DNA from: Bryobacterales bacterium
GTDB taxonomy: Bacteria > Acidobacteriota > Terriglobia > Bryobacterales > Bryobacteraceae
DNA length: 64,000 nt
Assembly: GCA_020847975.1 (NCBI GenBank)
Contig: JADLBD010000007.1
Location: 1 to 64,000, forward strand
Reading direction: 5' to 3'
The number at the start of each line of letters is the position of its first letter. The first letter of the stretch is position 1. This document shows positions 8,334 through 17,779 of this stretch, piece by piece. The position numbers and the translations under genes were made by a program. The notes below the pieces were generated by a model that was not told the DNA's origin, ran no database searches, and worked only from the letters and a program-made list of their open reading frames with translations.

Positions 8334-9239
8334 TCATCCCGCGGGAAGGCGAGCGGTGATGGCCCGGCGGATTCCGGCCAGCGGCGCGTGATTGTCGAAG
8401 GTCAGGCTGCCTGACGACGGGATCACTCCCAACCGCCTCCACAGACTCGCGAGGTCCACGGGAACAGGAGTGTCCTTACGCTCCTCATAGAGCCGGCTCA
8501 GCACCGGGACGCCAACCGCCCGGTCTCCCGCCTCCAGGGCACGCGCGACCGGCCACTCGGTTTCGATGTTGCCCCCCGCCGCGAGGATGCCGCGGAGCGC
8601 ATGCTGTAGCCCATAGCGGTTATGCGTGGCCTCGCGGATTCGCACATCGGCGTCGAAGCAGAACAGCGCGCCGCCCCAATACGTGTTCGCCCACGAACGC
8701 GTGCGGTCGAGACCGTTGTCGCCCGGTTGCGGCTCGCCCTGCGGGATGTCACGAACCAGGTCGGCCCAGAGCCGCTCAGGCTTCAACTGCCCGGCCTGCA
8801 CTCGGGCGATGGGTTCCACATAGGTGGCGAGGCCTTCCTCCAACCAATGATGGCGGCGGGCGAGGGAAGGGAAGCCCATATGCACAAACTCATGGGTCAG
8901 CACCCAGTCATCCCGCAACTGGGCTTCCGTGGTGTGCTCACCTACGGAGATGCGCGTCGAGGCAGGAGTACTGCCAAAGGTCACACCATGGCGGACCCCA
9001 TCGCGCCCGGCGAGAGGCCGGATGTGCAACCGCGCCATCGTAACCGGGAAACGGCCGTAGTAGGCGGCAACCGCACTGGCAGCGCGTGAGACCCATTCGA
9101 GAATCCGCTGCTTTCCCACGTCGAATTCGCCAGGGTCGAAGGTCACCTCGATCACTACGCCGCTCGTGCGGACTTCCTCTGCTTCTGCCAGCCTGCCGAG
9201 CCCGGCCGCGGCGGCGAGGATGGCGGTGCGGCGGTTCAT
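8334..9239 (-). CDS. Exported HExxH zinc metallopeptidase (peptidase MA-like)
   Basis: A 301-residue protein beginning with an Ala-rich, Arg-started signal peptide (MNRRTAILAAAAGLG). It holds HEFVH at about residues 114-118 and WLEEGLATYVE at about 130-140. HExxH plus a downstream Glu in EGxAxY is the zinc site of MA-clan (gluzincin) peptidases. The start at 9239 is set by an ATGA overlap with the anti-sigma gene. The position behind a sigma/anti-sigma pair suggests it is a sigma-controlled exported protease, or one that acts on the anti-sigma signal. The exact family was not recognised. Nearest relatives may be basic secretory or M1-like peptidases. Confidence 0.75.
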   Translation of the reverse strand: MNRRTAILAAAAGLGRLAEAEEVRTSGVVIEVTFDPGEFDVGKQRILEWVSRAASAVAAYYGRFPVTMARLHIRPLAGRDGVRHGVTFGSTPASTRISVGEHTTEAQLRDDWVLTHEFVHMGFPSLARRHHWLEEGLATYVEPIARVQAGQLKPERLWADLVRDIPQGEPQPGDNGLDRTRSWANTYWGGALFCFDADVRIREATHNRYGLQHALRGILAAGGNIETEWPVARALEAGDRAVGVPVLSRLYEERKDTPVPVDLASLWRRLGVIPSSGSLTFDNHAPLAGIRRAITARLPAG

Positions 9240-10006
9240 CGGATGCGCGAAAACAACCAGCCCGCGGCGAACCCCACCGCAATGGGGATCACGATGATGA
9301 GGCCGTGCCACACGGCAAGATGCGAAGCCTTCAGAATGGGGCAGTGCAGTTGCAGAACCACAAATCCCACCAGCGCTCCGCTTCCGCCCAGCAGGGCGCC
9401 GATGGAGGACAGACTCCCGGCATATCCCTTCCGGGCGACTAAGAGGATCACTAGCGAGGAAGCCAGGGCCACCACCACTCCCGAGGCCATGCAAGGCACG
9501 CCCCTCGCGATGAACCTTTGCACCCCTCCGGGAGGAAAGAGGGCGGCAACGCCCAGCACATAGCCCGCGGCAAAGACCAGGAGCGGAACAGCGGGGCGCC
9601 ACCGGTAGGCGCTTGCGGGGACCATTGACCAGATCAGAGCCGGAACCATCAGTCCGGTTACCAGGGCTGTAAACCCCACCAGGGCCGCGGCGCTGCCCGG
9701 CGTCAGCGCGAGCCATCCGGACCGGCCGAAGAGCAGCGACAGGCTACCCGCCTGAACAGCCAGCAGGGTCACCACGGCTGCGGCAAGAATCCCATTGGAA
9801 GGAAGCGGCCGCAAAGGCCGCAGGTCCTGACGCACAATCCGGCGCGCCGTGACATCGAGCGTATTGGAAAGCTGTGGTCCCGGGATCCCCGCCAGGCGAA
9901 GGGCGCGGCATTCAGCGCATGAGCGGAGATGGGCGCGCGCATCCTCGGCGTCCAGTTCCGCTGCGGCGCCTTCCGCAAGCAACCGGTCAATGTCTTCGCA
10001 TCTCAT
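9236..10006 (-). CDS. Six-TM zinc-binding anti-sigma factor, NrsF (DUF1109)-like
   Basis: A 256-residue membrane protein. The first 35 residues hold the zinc anti-sigma motif H26-x3-C30-x2-C33 (HLRSCAEC), then about six TM segments follow from about residue 72 to the C-terminus. That combination is the NrsF/DUF1109 type, which sequesters SigF/SigI-type ECF factors at the inner membrane in Caulobacter and others. It overlaps the sigma gene by one base (TGATG at 10004-10008) and the peptidase gene by four, so all three are translationally coupled. The ZAS motif on a DUF1109-like body is a useful detail because classic NrsF proteins carry other cysteines. Confidence 0.8.
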   Translation of the reverse strand: MRCEDIDRLLAEGAAAELDAEDARAHLRSCAECRALRLAGIPGPQLSNTLDVTARRIVRQDLRPLRPLPSNGILAAAVVTLLAVQAGSLSLLFGRSGWLALTPGSAAALVGFTALVTGLMVPALIWSMVPASAYRWRPAVPLLVFAAGYVLGVAALFPPGGVQRFIARGVPCMASGVVVALASSLVILLVARKGYAGSLSSIGALLGGSGALVGFVVLQLHCPILKASHLAVWHGLIIVIPIAVGFAAGWLFSRIR

Positions 10007-10653
10007 CAGGCGTGTTCCCTCCCCGGAGCAGCCAAGCCGAGCGCCAGGCGTAGAGCCTTGTAGGCGCGATATGCCTTCTGCTTGACGGCCGCCGCCGTTG
10101 AGCCCGTGGCGCGAGCCACCTCTTCAATACTCATGCCTCCGGTCTTGAGCATGACCAGCACTTCGCGCTGCCCTTCGGGAAGCGCGCCCAGCAGCGCCTT
10201 GATGGAGTTCGCCTCGAGGCTGGTTTCCATCGCCGGGCGGGGATCGGTGAGCGGCGGGCTGGCGAGATCCTCCAGGCTCCCCTCCCGGCCGGCGGACCTC
10301 AGCCATCGCCGGTACAGATCGATCCGGGTATGCCGTGCAATGGCGAATATCCAGGGAAGGACCGCTTCGCCCGGACGGTAAGTGTGGCGCGCCCGGTGGA
10401 TGCGCAGCCAGCATTCCTGAATCAGATCGTCCATGTGGCGCGCGTCGCCGGCCAGTCCGCAAAAGTACCGTGCCAGGATCGGGTTGAGCGCCGTCACCAG
10501 CCTGTCGGCAGCCTCCCCATCAGCCTGCTGGTACCGCCGCATCCAATCGTCGAGCGTGGCGGCGAGATCCTCAGGCGCACTGGTATGGCCGGTTTTCTTC
10601 AACGGAGCCCACTGGTCAGTTTCTCTCTCCTCTACGCAAGGATGCAAGGACAC
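10006..10653 (-). CDS. ECF sigma factor paired with NrsF-like anti-sigma
   Basis: A 215-residue sigma factor. Region 2 is ARHMDDLIQECWLRIHRARH with YRPGEAVLPWIFAIARHTRI, and region 4 is LPEGQREVLVMLKTGGMSIE with EVARATGSTAAAVKQKAYRA. The YRPG...PWIFAIARH pattern is characteristic of SigF-like ECFs with DUF1109 partners, which fits the neighbour. The start is a GTG at 10653, only 21 bases after the mutY stop. The strong AGGAGG lies 17 bases before the GTG, farther than usual, so the true start could differ. The family is linked to oxidative or heavy-metal stress, which would suit cotranscription with mutY, but this is inference. Confidence 0.85.
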   Translation of the reverse strand: MSLHPCVEERETDQWAPLKKTGHTSAPEDLAATLDDWMRRYQQADGEAADRLVTALNPILARYFCGLAGDARHMDDLIQECWLRIHRARHTYRPGEAVLPWIFAIARHTRIDLYRRWLRSAGREGSLEDLASPPLTDPRPAMETSLEANSIKALLGALPEGQREVLVMLKTGGMSIEEVARATGSTAAAVKQKAYRAYKALRLALGLAAPGREHA

Positions 10654-10674
10654 TGGCGGCGCGATTCCTTCCTC

Positions 10675-11712
10675 CTAATCGGGATTCGTTCGAGCGGGCG
10701 GTTTGGTAACGCGGCTGCTCCCGGAACCAGCGGCGCAGGCAAGCGCCTTGCGCGTGGTGGTGCTCACTGGAAGCTGATCCAGGTCAGCTTTCACGATCCA
10801 CAGAAAGCCTTCCGGAACATGCTTCACCGTGGCGCGGTGGACTGTAAACCGGTACTGATGGTTCGTGATGGAGTGGCGGAATTCGCCCACCGGCGCCCCT
10901 GGCTTCGCCGACGGCAGATGGTCCGGTTCCGGCAGTTCGTAAAATCCTTTGAGCTTTGCCGAGTCATGGCTGCGCCGCCATACCAGCAGGCTGCCGTTGC
11001 GTTCGATGATCAGAACCGCGCGCTCCACTTTCACCGGCGCCTGCCGGCGTCCTTTTACGGGCAACTGCGGCTGGGTGCCCATTTGGCGCGCCTCACACCA
11101 CTCGCTTACGGGGCAGAGGAGGCATTGCGGGTCCTTCGGCAGGCAAACCGTGGCTCCCAGTTCCATGATGGCCTGGTTATATGCCGCCGGCTGCGAAGGA
11201 TCCAGCAACTGCTGCGCCCGCTGCTGGAAACGCCGGCGAGTCTTCCCGGCGGCGATGTCGGAGAAATCGTTGTCCAGACGGCTGAGGACCCGCATGACAT
11301 TGCCGTCGAGAACAGCGTGCGGCAGGTCAAAGGCGATGCTGGCGATGGCGGCGGCGGTGTAATCGCCCACACCCGCGAGCGCCCGGATCTCCTCGAAGGT
11401 CCGGGGAAACTCACCTGCCGCGGTGATCGCGGAGGCTGCCCTTTGCAGGTTGCGCGCCCGCGAGTAGTAGCCGAGTCCCGCCCACGCGGCGAGCACTTCC
11501 TGCTCAGGCGCCGCTGCCAGTGAGGGTGGATCCGGAAAGCGGGCGAGGAACCGTTCGTAGTACGGAATCACCGCTGCCACGCGCGTCTGCTGAAGCATGA
11601 TCTCGCTGATCCAGATGTGATAGGGATTGCGCGTTGCGCGCCATGGCAGATCGCGCTTCCGGCGTTCATACCAGGCAAGTAAGGCTTTGCGGAAAGCGGA
11701 GGGGGATCGCAT
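10675..11712 (-). CDS. mutY: A/G-specific adenine DNA glycosylase
   Basis: A 345-residue base-excision repair enzyme removing adenine opposite 8-oxoguanine. Seen in order: SEIMLQQT with the catalytic Glu, the helix-hairpin-helix LAGVGDYTAAAIASIAFD, the VLDGNVMRVLSR segment with the catalytic Asp, the iron-sulphur loop C-x6-C-x2-C-x5-C (CLPKDPQCLLCPVSEWC), and a C-terminal NUDIX-like domain for 8-oxoG recognition. The start at 11712 (MRSPSAFRKALLAWY) gives the usual N-terminus; the longer frame would run into the uvrA promoter. It heads a probable operon with the ECF/anti-sigma/peptidase genes. Confidence 0.93.
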   Translation of the reverse strand: MRSPSAFRKALLAWYERRKRDLPWRATRNPYHIWISEIMLQQTRVAAVIPYYERFLARFPDPPSLAAAPEQEVLAAWAGLGYYSRARNLQRAASAITAAGEFPRTFEEIRALAGVGDYTAAAIASIAFDLPHAVLDGNVMRVLSRLDNDFSDIAAGKTRRRFQQRAQQLLDPSQPAAYNQAIMELGATVCLPKDPQCLLCPVSEWCEARQMGTQPQLPVKGRRQAPVKVERAVLIIERNGSLLVWRRSHDSAKLKGFYELPEPDHLPSAKPGAPVGEFRHSITNHQYRFTVHRATVKHVPEGFLWIVKADLDQLPVSTTTRKALACAAGSGSSRVTKPPARTNPD

Positions 11713-11749
11713 GCCGTTGCTATACTGTAAGGATATACCGTACCCGCCC
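11713..11749. promoter_or_regulatory. Divergent mutY-uvrA promoter region
   Basis: Two DNA-repair genes diverge over 37 bases. TATACT at 11721-11726 is a good -10 element for uvrA with a short leader. The complementary strand reads TATATCC and GTATAG, giving possible -10 elements for mutY. The near-symmetric tatactgtaaggatata may let one site serve both directions. No SOS (LexA) box was recognised. Confidence 0.45.
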
Positions 11750-14551
11750 ATGCCCACTGTAGTCCATGACTCCATTCAGATTCGCGGCGCGCGTCTCCAC
11801 AATCTGAAAAACCTCAGCCTTTCCATCCCGCATAACAAGCTGACTGTAGTGACGGGAGTATCGGGCTCTGGAAAGTCGTCGCTCGTGTTCGACACCATTT
11901 ACGCCGAAGGGCAGCGGCGCTATGTTGAATCGCTATCCGCCTACGCCCGGCAGTTCCTCGAGCGTATGGAGAAGCCCGAGGTGGAGGAGATTGACGGCAT
12001 CGCGCCGCCTATCGCCATCCGGCAGAAAAACACCACTCGCAACCCGCGCTCCACGGTGGCGACGGCCACGGAGTTGTACGACTACCTGCGCCTGCTGTGG
12101 GCCAGGGTGGGTCGCACGTTTTGCCGCCAGTGCGGCAGGCAGGTGGAGCGGGATACAGTGGACCAGGTAGCCCGGCAGATGCTGGCCGAGACGGAAGGCT
12201 CCCGCTGGTATGCGCTGTTTCCCGTGCCCGCTTTCACCGACAATGCGCATCGCCGCGACCATCTCTTCGGGCTGCGCAAGAAGGGGTTCACGCGGCTCTA
12301 CCAGTTCGGGAAGGTCTTCGAGTTCTCCACGCCGGAATCGCTGTTGGAGATCGATTTCTCTCAACCCCTGTTCGTGCTTGCGGACCGTTTCGTCGTGCGC
12401 GAAGACCAGCGGCAGCGCATCGTGGACACCACCGAGATCTGCTATCGCGAAGGCGGCGAAGTGGTATTCGAAGAGGCCGGGAGTTTCCCTCCGCGGCAAC
12501 TCTCCTTCAGCGAGAAGTTCTCCTGTAAGTACTGCCGCATCGACTATCCGCAGCCTGAGCCGAGCCTGTTCAGCTTCAACAATCCGTTCGGCGCATGCCC
12601 GCGCTGCCAGGGATTCGGCAACACCATCGACTATGACATGAACCGCGTGGTCCGCGAGCGCTACCTCTCATTGAACGAAGGCGCCGTGGACCCGTGGAAC
12701 AAGCCGCAATACTCGTGGTACCGCGCGGAGTTCCGCAAAGCCGTGCAGGGCATGGTGCGGCAGAACGTGCCTTACAGCGAACTGACGCGCGAGGAGCGGA
12801 TGCTGGTGGAAGAGCACGTGCGCCGCTTCTTCCGCGAGGTGGAGACGAAGAAGTACAAAGTTCACGTGCGCGTGTTCCTGAGCCGCTACCGGGGCTATGC
12901 CACCTGTCCGGATTGCGGCGGGTCGCGGTTGCGCAGGGAAGCCATGCAGGTGCGTGTGAACGGACGCACGCTGCCCGAAGTGTGCGCGCTGAACATCGCA
13001 CAGGCATGGGAGTTCTTTCAGACATTGGAACTGACCCCGGAAGAGAGCGGCGTGGCCGACAAGGTGATGGTGGAGGTTCGGCAGCGTCTCCAGTTCCTGC
13101 ACGACGTGGGGCTCGATTATCTGACGCTGGACCGCCTGTCCTCGACGCTGTCCGGAGGAGAGGCGCAGCGGATTACGCTGGCCACCTGTCTGGGTTCCCG
13201 GCTGGTGGGCGCCTGTTACGTGTTGGATGAACCTTCCATCGGTCTGCACAGCCGCGATACCGGCCGGCTGATCCGCATCCTCGAGGGATTGCGCGACCTG
13301 GGCAATACGATTGTCGTGGTGGAGCACGACGCCGATGTGATGCGGGCCGCGGATCACATCGTCGACATGGGGCCGGGCGCGGGCGAGGCGGGCGGCAAGA
13401 TTGTCTTCGAGGGTACCTACCAGGAGATGGTGCAGCGGCCTTCCAGCCTGACAGGGCGTTATCTGCGCGGCGAGTTGAAGACCTCGCTGCAATACCGCCG
13501 CCGCAAGCCGAATCCGAAGCAGACCATTACGTTCCGCGGGGCGTGCGCGAACAATCTGAAAAACATCGACGTGGCGCTTCCCCTCGGCATGATGGTCTGC
13601 ATCACGGGCGTGTCGGGTTCGGGAAAATCCACTCTTGTCCATCAGGTGATTCACAAGTCGCTCGAGCGTTATCTGGCGGAGAGCAACCGCAAGCCCTCCG
13701 AACTTGAAGAGGAGGCGACAGGCGCGGCTATTCCCACTTGCAGAAAAGTGGAGCGGGCCGAGCTGATTACCGGCGTCGTGCTGGTGGATCAGTCGCCCAT
13801 CGGGCGCACGCCGCGGTCGAATCCGGTCACGTACGTGAAGGCGTTCGATGAGATCCGCGCGATCTTCGCATCCACGCCGGAATCGGATAAGCGGGGCTAC
13901 ACCGCCGGCCACTTCTCGTTCAACATCCCCGGCGGCCGTTGCGAGACATGCCAAGGGGACGGAACGGTGACCGTGGAGATGCAGTTTCTGGCGGACGTGG
14001 AACTGGTGTGTGAGGACTGCAAAGGCACGCGCTACAAGAGCGGCATTCTCGATGTGAAATACCGCGGGTTGAATATTCACCAGGTGCTGCAACTGACGGT
14101 GAAAGAAGCCGTGTCGTTTTTCTCCGATCATCCGAAGCTGGTGGCGAAGCTGAAGGTGCTGGTGGACGTGGGGCTCGGCTATCTGCGCCTGGGGCAATCC
14201 GCCACGACGCTGAGCGGGGGCGAGGCGCAGCGCGTGAAACTGGCCGCGCACCTCTCGCAGGCTTCCGCCAAGAGCACGCTCTTCATCTTTGACGAGCCGA
14301 CGACGGGTTTGCACTTCGACGACATCGCGAAGCTTCTGGATGCTTTTCAACGGCTGATTCAGAACGGAGCGAGCGTGCTGATCATTGAGCACAACCTGGA
14401 AGTGATCCGCAGCGCGGACTGGGTGATCGATCTTGGGCCGGAAGGCGGCGATGCGGGGGGCGCTGTGGTGGCCGTGGGAGCACCCGAAGAGATTGCCGCC
14501 GCGGCGGGCTCGTATACCGGCGAGTACTTGAGGGTCTCGCTGGCGGGATAA
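11750..14551 (+). CDS. uvrA: UvrABC excinuclease subunit A
   Basis: A 933-residue DNA damage-recognition ATPase of nucleotide excision repair; it forms a dimer, binds UvrB and loads it on lesions. Two ABC ATPase halves are visible: [10 protein letters not shown] near residue 35 and [10 protein letters not shown] near 624; LSGGEAQR appears in each half; DEPSIGLH and DEPTTGLH are the Walker B segments. Zinc modules are CKYCRID...CPRC and CETCQGDGT...CEDC. The start at 11750 ([20 protein letters not shown]) gives normal length. This is the canonical class, about 940 residues long. Confidence 0.96.
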   Translation: MPTVVHDSIQIRGARLHNLKNLSLSIPHNKLTVVTGVSGSGKSSLVFDTIYAEGQRRYVESLSAYARQFLERMEKPEVEEIDGIAPPIAIRQKNTTRNPRSTVATATELYDYLRLLWARVGRTFCRQCGRQVERDTVDQVARQMLAETEGSRWYALFPVPAFTDNAHRRDHLFGLRKKGFTRLYQFGKVFEFSTPESLLEIDFSQPLFVLADRFVVREDQRQRIVDTTEICYREGGEVVFEEAGSFPPRQLSFSEKFSCKYCRIDYPQPEPSLFSFNNPFGACPRCQGFGNTIDYDMNRVVRERYLSLNEGAVDPWNKPQYSWYRAEFRKAVQGMVRQNVPYSELTREERMLVEEHVRRFFREVETKKYKVHVRVFLSRYRGYATCPDCGGSRLRREAMQVRVNGRTLPEVCALNIAQAWEFFQTLELTPEESGVADKVMVEVRQRLQFLHDVGLDYLTLDRLSSTLSGGEAQRITLATCLGSRLVGACYVLDEPSIGLHSRDTGRLIRILEGLRDLGNTIVVVEHDADVMRAADHIVDMGPGAGEAGGKIVFEGTYQEMVQRPSSLTGRYLRGELKTSLQYRRRKPNPKQTITFRGACANNLKNIDVALPLGMMVCITGVSGSGKSTLVHQVIHKSLERYLAESNRKPSELEEEATGAAIPTCRKVERAELITGVVLVDQSPIGRTPRSNPVTYVKAFDEIRAIFASTPESDKRGYTAGHFSFNIPGGRCETCQGDGTVTVEMQFLADVELVCEDCKGTRYKSGILDVKYRGLNIHQVLQLTVKEAVSFFSDHPKLVAKLKVLVDVGLGYLRLGQSATTLSGGEAQRVKLAAHLSQASAKSTLFIFDEPTTGLHFDDIAKLLDAFQRLIQNGASVLIIEHNLEVIRSADWVIDLGPEGGDAGGAVVAVGAPEEIAAAAGSYTGEYLRVSLAG

Positions 14552-14824
14552 GCAGCGCGATCGCGTATGCGTACACCGCATTCCCGGTTTTCCTTGCCGC
14601 GCATATGCCGCGGGGGTTGAATTGGACGGCGGAAGAATGCACCGGGGCGCGCTGGAGGTCATCCTGCCGGCGAGTCACTGCACGCAAGCTTGGTTTGCGC
14701 TCTGATTGCGATTGCGGGCCATGATGTTGTGACGCATCCTGAATCCGGAGCCGTAGGGAGCCTTCTTCGAGAGCGCGGACGGTCCGGAGCGCCGCGAAGC
14801 GGGATGGAGGACACGGGCGATTCC

Positions 14825-15007
14825 AACCGCCGGGCGATTAGGGAAAGGGTGAGCAAAGGCCCTGTTTCCGCATCGCGGCTGGCCGAGCCGCTCGGCATTA
14901 CGCTTGCCGCAGTGGCTGCTGAGCAATGGATTCCACACTGCCGCTCGGTCTGGGAGCGCCGCCTGCGTCGACTGGAGGAGTTGCCGGCCGGGACCGAGGA
15001 AACCTGA
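14825..15007 (+). pseudogene. Decayed ArsR-family transcriptional regulator with internal deletion
   Basis: A readable frame gives NRRAIRERVSKGPVSASRLA then EPLGITLAAV, which is the first part of an ArsR helix-turn-helix (usual form RRAILERLA.GPASVSELAEPLGMSLPAVLKHL). It then jumps directly to AAEQWIPHCRSVWERRLRRL, the typical C-terminal tail of the same family (AAEWI...R..WE.RLDRLEE.L). Roughly 40-45 residues, including the recognition helix end and wing, are missing between the two, without loss of frame. The normal N-terminus (ALADPT) is also degraded. I read this as a dead gene in the space behind uvrA. A functional mini-protein is unlikely because the DNA-binding wing is gone. Confidence 0.6.
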
Positions 15008-15014
15008 TTTCCTA

Positions 15015-16295
15015 TCAGGCCGCGGGTGACGCTCCCGGCGCGGCGGCGCGCATGGAGAAGGAGGGCGTGGCGAGAGCGCTCAACAGCACCTGGTGCGTAT
15101 TCTCCTCGACCAGGTACACGAGGCGATCTTCCTGGCGTGTGATTACGGCCAGACGATGATTACTCAGCGCGAGGCACAGTTGCTGCTCGCCTGGAGTCAG
15201 TTGATCGGATGCGACGCAGACGCCGCCGCTCGTGGCGGGGTACATCTTGCGCAGGAAGCCGCGGAGGAAGATCTGCGGGTCGGCGCCATCGATGGCAGCG
15301 CCCGCCATCCACCAACGCTGTTCGGAGGGTCCGGACATATGGGGTCCGGCGGCCCAGGCGAGCAGGAAGATCACGACATCGATGAAGGCCGCCAGAGCGA
15401 GGGAAAAGGCTGGGCGTCCGGACGCATTACTCGCCAATTCGTCAAATGCCACCAAGAGGTCTTCCTGGTTAGAGGTGGTGCGGTCGACGTAGGAGGCGAA
15501 GTTGGGAAGGGAAGGCTTCTCGATGGCCCCGGAATGCCGGGCCTGTTCCACGTCCGTCCAGGGAACGGCTGCGATGAGGCCTTCAAGATCGCGGATCTGT
15601 TTTTCGCTCGGGTCGGTGGGCTTACGGGCCGCACGCCAGACGGCGAGCGCGCGCTGCGAATCCCGCATTTGGTCGAGGGATTGGCGAGCGAGGCGGGAGT
15701 AGCGGTCGAACGCCGTGTAGCGCAGTCCCTCGCCGGAACCTTCGCGATAGGCGGAACTGTAGGTTTGGGCTTCGCGGGCGACCGCCTCGCGAACACGCGC
15801 CAAATACGGGTCGGCATCCTGGGCGCGGGAAATGTATCCGGCTTTCTTCTCCGCGGCGGTCATCTCGTCCAGCGCGAGGACGTGCTTCTGCTGCTCGGCC
15901 GCCGATGCTGTGAGCAACTGATCGGCCTTCATCGCGGATTCGCCAAGTGCGTCATACAGCTTACGCTCGATTTCCGCCGGGCGTTCACGGGCGGAGAACC
16001 AGGTGTAGAGGCTGACGTAAGAGAAGGCGATGGAAACCATTGCCGTACAAACATAGACGGTTACCAGAAGCGCGCGCCGCTCACGTGTGATGCCGACAAG
16101 CCACGCTGTGATGACCAAGGCCGTTTGAATTCCCAGGGAGGCCAGCAGTGCGAACCAGGGGCTGAGATACAAGGCCATTCCTTGTTGTGTGGTGTACCAC
16201 GAGACCAGCGACAGAAGACAACTGGCCGCAAAGAGAACCATGACCAGAGGACGCGTCATATCCGACGAGCCGGTTCGATCCGGTAGGTAGGGCAT
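15015..16295 (-). CDS. Uncharacterised membrane protein with large extracytoplasmic helical region
   Basis: A protein of about 426 residues. The first 100 residues contain about three TM segments (LVMVLFAASCLLSLVSWY; ALLASLGIQTALVITAWLVG; LLVTVYVCTAMVSIAFSYVS). A long charged, helical, likely coiled-coil domain follows (about 110-310), then a last TM near FSLALAAFIDVVIFLLAWAA and a C-terminal globular region of about 100 residues. This membrane-coil-membrane layout recalls sensor or stator-like proteins, but no known domain was recognised. The start is uncertain: ATG at 16295 or ATG at 16259 (MTRPLVMVLFAAS), neither with a strong ribosome site. It lies tail to tail with the ArsR relic. Confidence 0.6.
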   Translation of the reverse strand: MPYLPDRTGSSDMTRPLVMVLFAASCLLSLVSWYTTQQGMALYLSPWFALLASLGIQTALVITAWLVGITRERRALLVTVYVCTAMVSIAFSYVSLYTWFSARERPAEIERKLYDALGESAMKADQLLTASAAEQQKHVLALDEMTAAEKKAGYISRAQDADPYLARVREAVAREAQTYSSAYREGSGEGLRYTAFDRYSRLARQSLDQMRDSQRALAVWRAARKPTDPSEKQIRDLEGLIAAVPWTDVEQARHSGAIEKPSLPNFASYVDRTTSNQEDLLVAFDELASNASGRPAFSLALAAFIDVVIFLLAWAAGPHMSGPSEQRWWMAGAAIDGADPQIFLRGFLRKMYPATSGGVCVASDQLTPGEQQLCLALSNHRLAVITRQEDRLVYLVEENTHQVLLSALATPSFSMRAAAPGASPAA

Positions 16296-16477
16296 CGGCA
16301 ATTCCGTTAAGAGATTCAACGTACCCGGGACGGGAGAAGTTCCATGAATTTTCGCGTCGCTGGAAGACGAAGCGCGAGTCTCAACGCACCTTCGGCTACA
16401 CTGGTCTGATATCGGAGCCACACAGGTGAAAGGCAAGTTCGATCTCCGGACGCGCGAGGTCGTGCAATAGACGAGCC

Positions 16478-17779
16478 ATGCGTATCTTCGCCCTCACGGC
16501 CGGCGCAGCGAACATGTACTGCGGAAGTTGTCTGCGGGACAACGCCCTGGCGGCGGAGTTAAAGGCGCAAGGCCATGACGTGTTGCTGATGCCGGTGTAC
16601 ACGCCGACGCTGGTGGATGAAGAAAACGTCAGCGACGGCCACGTGCTGTTCGGCGGTATCAGCGTCTATCTCCAGCAGCATTCCTCGCTCTTCCGTAAGA
16701 CGCCCTGGGTTCTGGACAAGCTATGGGACTCTCGCTTGGCGCTCAAGGCTGCCTCCAGGCATTCCATACCTGTCGATCCGAAATTCCTGGGCGAGATGAC
16801 AGTCGCCATGCTCCAGGGCGAGCGCGGGCCGCAGAAGAAGGAGTTCGAGAAGCTGCGCCGCCACCTGGCCCATCTGGACCGGCCCGACGTGGTGACCTTG
16901 CCGAACTCGCTGCTCATTTCGATGGCGGAGCCAATTCGCCAGGTGACGAAGCGCCCGGTCTTCGTCACGCTTCAGGGCGAGGATCTCTTTCTCGAAGGGT
17001 TGCGGGAGCCTTACCGCAGCCAGTCGCTGAGCCTGCTTCGCCGCCAGGTCTCCAATGCCGATGGCTTCGTGGCCGTCAGCGAATTTTGCGCGCGGCTCAT
17101 GGCCGCCTACCTCGATCTTCCCAAGGACCGCCTGCACGTGGCGCCGCTCGGTATTCACACCAAGGGATTCGAAATGCGCGAATCCCGTCCCGCTGCTCCG
17201 TTCCGCATCGGCTACATGGCGCGCATCACTCCCGAGAAGAGCCTGCATCTGCTGTGCGAGGCCTACCGTTGGATGCGCCGGGAGGGTGGACTCCCGCCCA
17301 GCCGTCTCGAGGCCGCCGGTTACATGGCTGCCGAGCAGAAGGAGTACCTGCGTATCATTGAAAAGCAGATGAAGGACTGGGGCCTCGCGGGGGAATTCCA
17401 CTATCACGGCGTGTTGGATCGCGAACAGAAAGCGGGCTTTCTGCGCAGCCTCGACGTTCTTTCGGTCCCCAGTCTTTACGCCGAAACCAAAGGTCTCTAC
17501 GTGCTCGAAGCCATGGCGTGCGGCGTGCCCGTGGTGCAGCCGCGGCACGGGGCGTTTCCCGAAATGATCGAGAAGACCGGAGGCGGCGTGCTTGCCGATC
17601 CGGATCAGCCGGTGAGCTTCGGCAGGCAGATCATGCGGCTGTACGAGCATCCCAAGGTTCGCGAGGAGCTGTCGGCGAATGGCTATGCGGGGGTGCGGCA
17701 GCACTACACCGTGCAGCAAATGGCGCGCCGCGCCATTGAGATCTACTCGGGGAATGTTCCTGCGCCGGTAAGAGCTTAG
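16478..17779 (+). CDS. Glycosyltransferase family 4 protein
   Basis: A 433-residue cytoplasmic or membrane-associated GT-B glycosyltransferase. The N-terminal Rossmann half starts with MRIFALTAGAANMYCGSCLR (Gly-rich acceptor loop). The C-terminal half has FRIGYMARITPEKSLHLL and the GT4 E-x7-E element ETKGLYVLEAMACGVPVVQP, where the two Glu residues contact the nucleotide-sugar. The acceptor and sugar are unknown; no polysaccharide cluster surrounds it. Its TAG stop overlaps the TAA stop of the convergent GMC gene in TTAG at 17776-17779, leaving no room for a terminator between them. Confidence 0.88.
   Translation: MRIFALTAGAANMYCGSCLRDNALAAELKAQGHDVLLMPVYTPTLVDEENVSDGHVLFGGISVYLQQHSSLFRKTPWVLDKLWDSRLALKAASRHSIPVDPKFLGEMTVAMLQGERGPQKKEFEKLRRHLAHLDRPDVVTLPNSLLISMAEPIRQVTKRPVFVTLQGEDLFLEGLREPYRSQSLSLLRRQVSNADGFVAVSEFCARLMAAYLDLPKDRLHVAPLGIHTKGFEMRESRPAAPFRIGYMARITPEKSLHLLCEAYRWMRREGGLPPSRLEAAGYMAAEQKEYLRIIEKQMKDWGLAGEFHYHGVLDREQKAGFLRSLDVLSVPSLYAETKGLYVLEAMACGVPVVQPRHGAFPEMIEKTGGGVLADPDQPVSFGRQIMRLYEHPKVREELSANGYAGVRQHYTVQQMARRAIEIYSGNVPAPVRA

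Noticed and set aside
12668..14662. A 664-residue minus-strand frame opposite uvrA
   Set aside because: uvrA is unambiguous on the plus strand and the antisense product has no recognisable domain.
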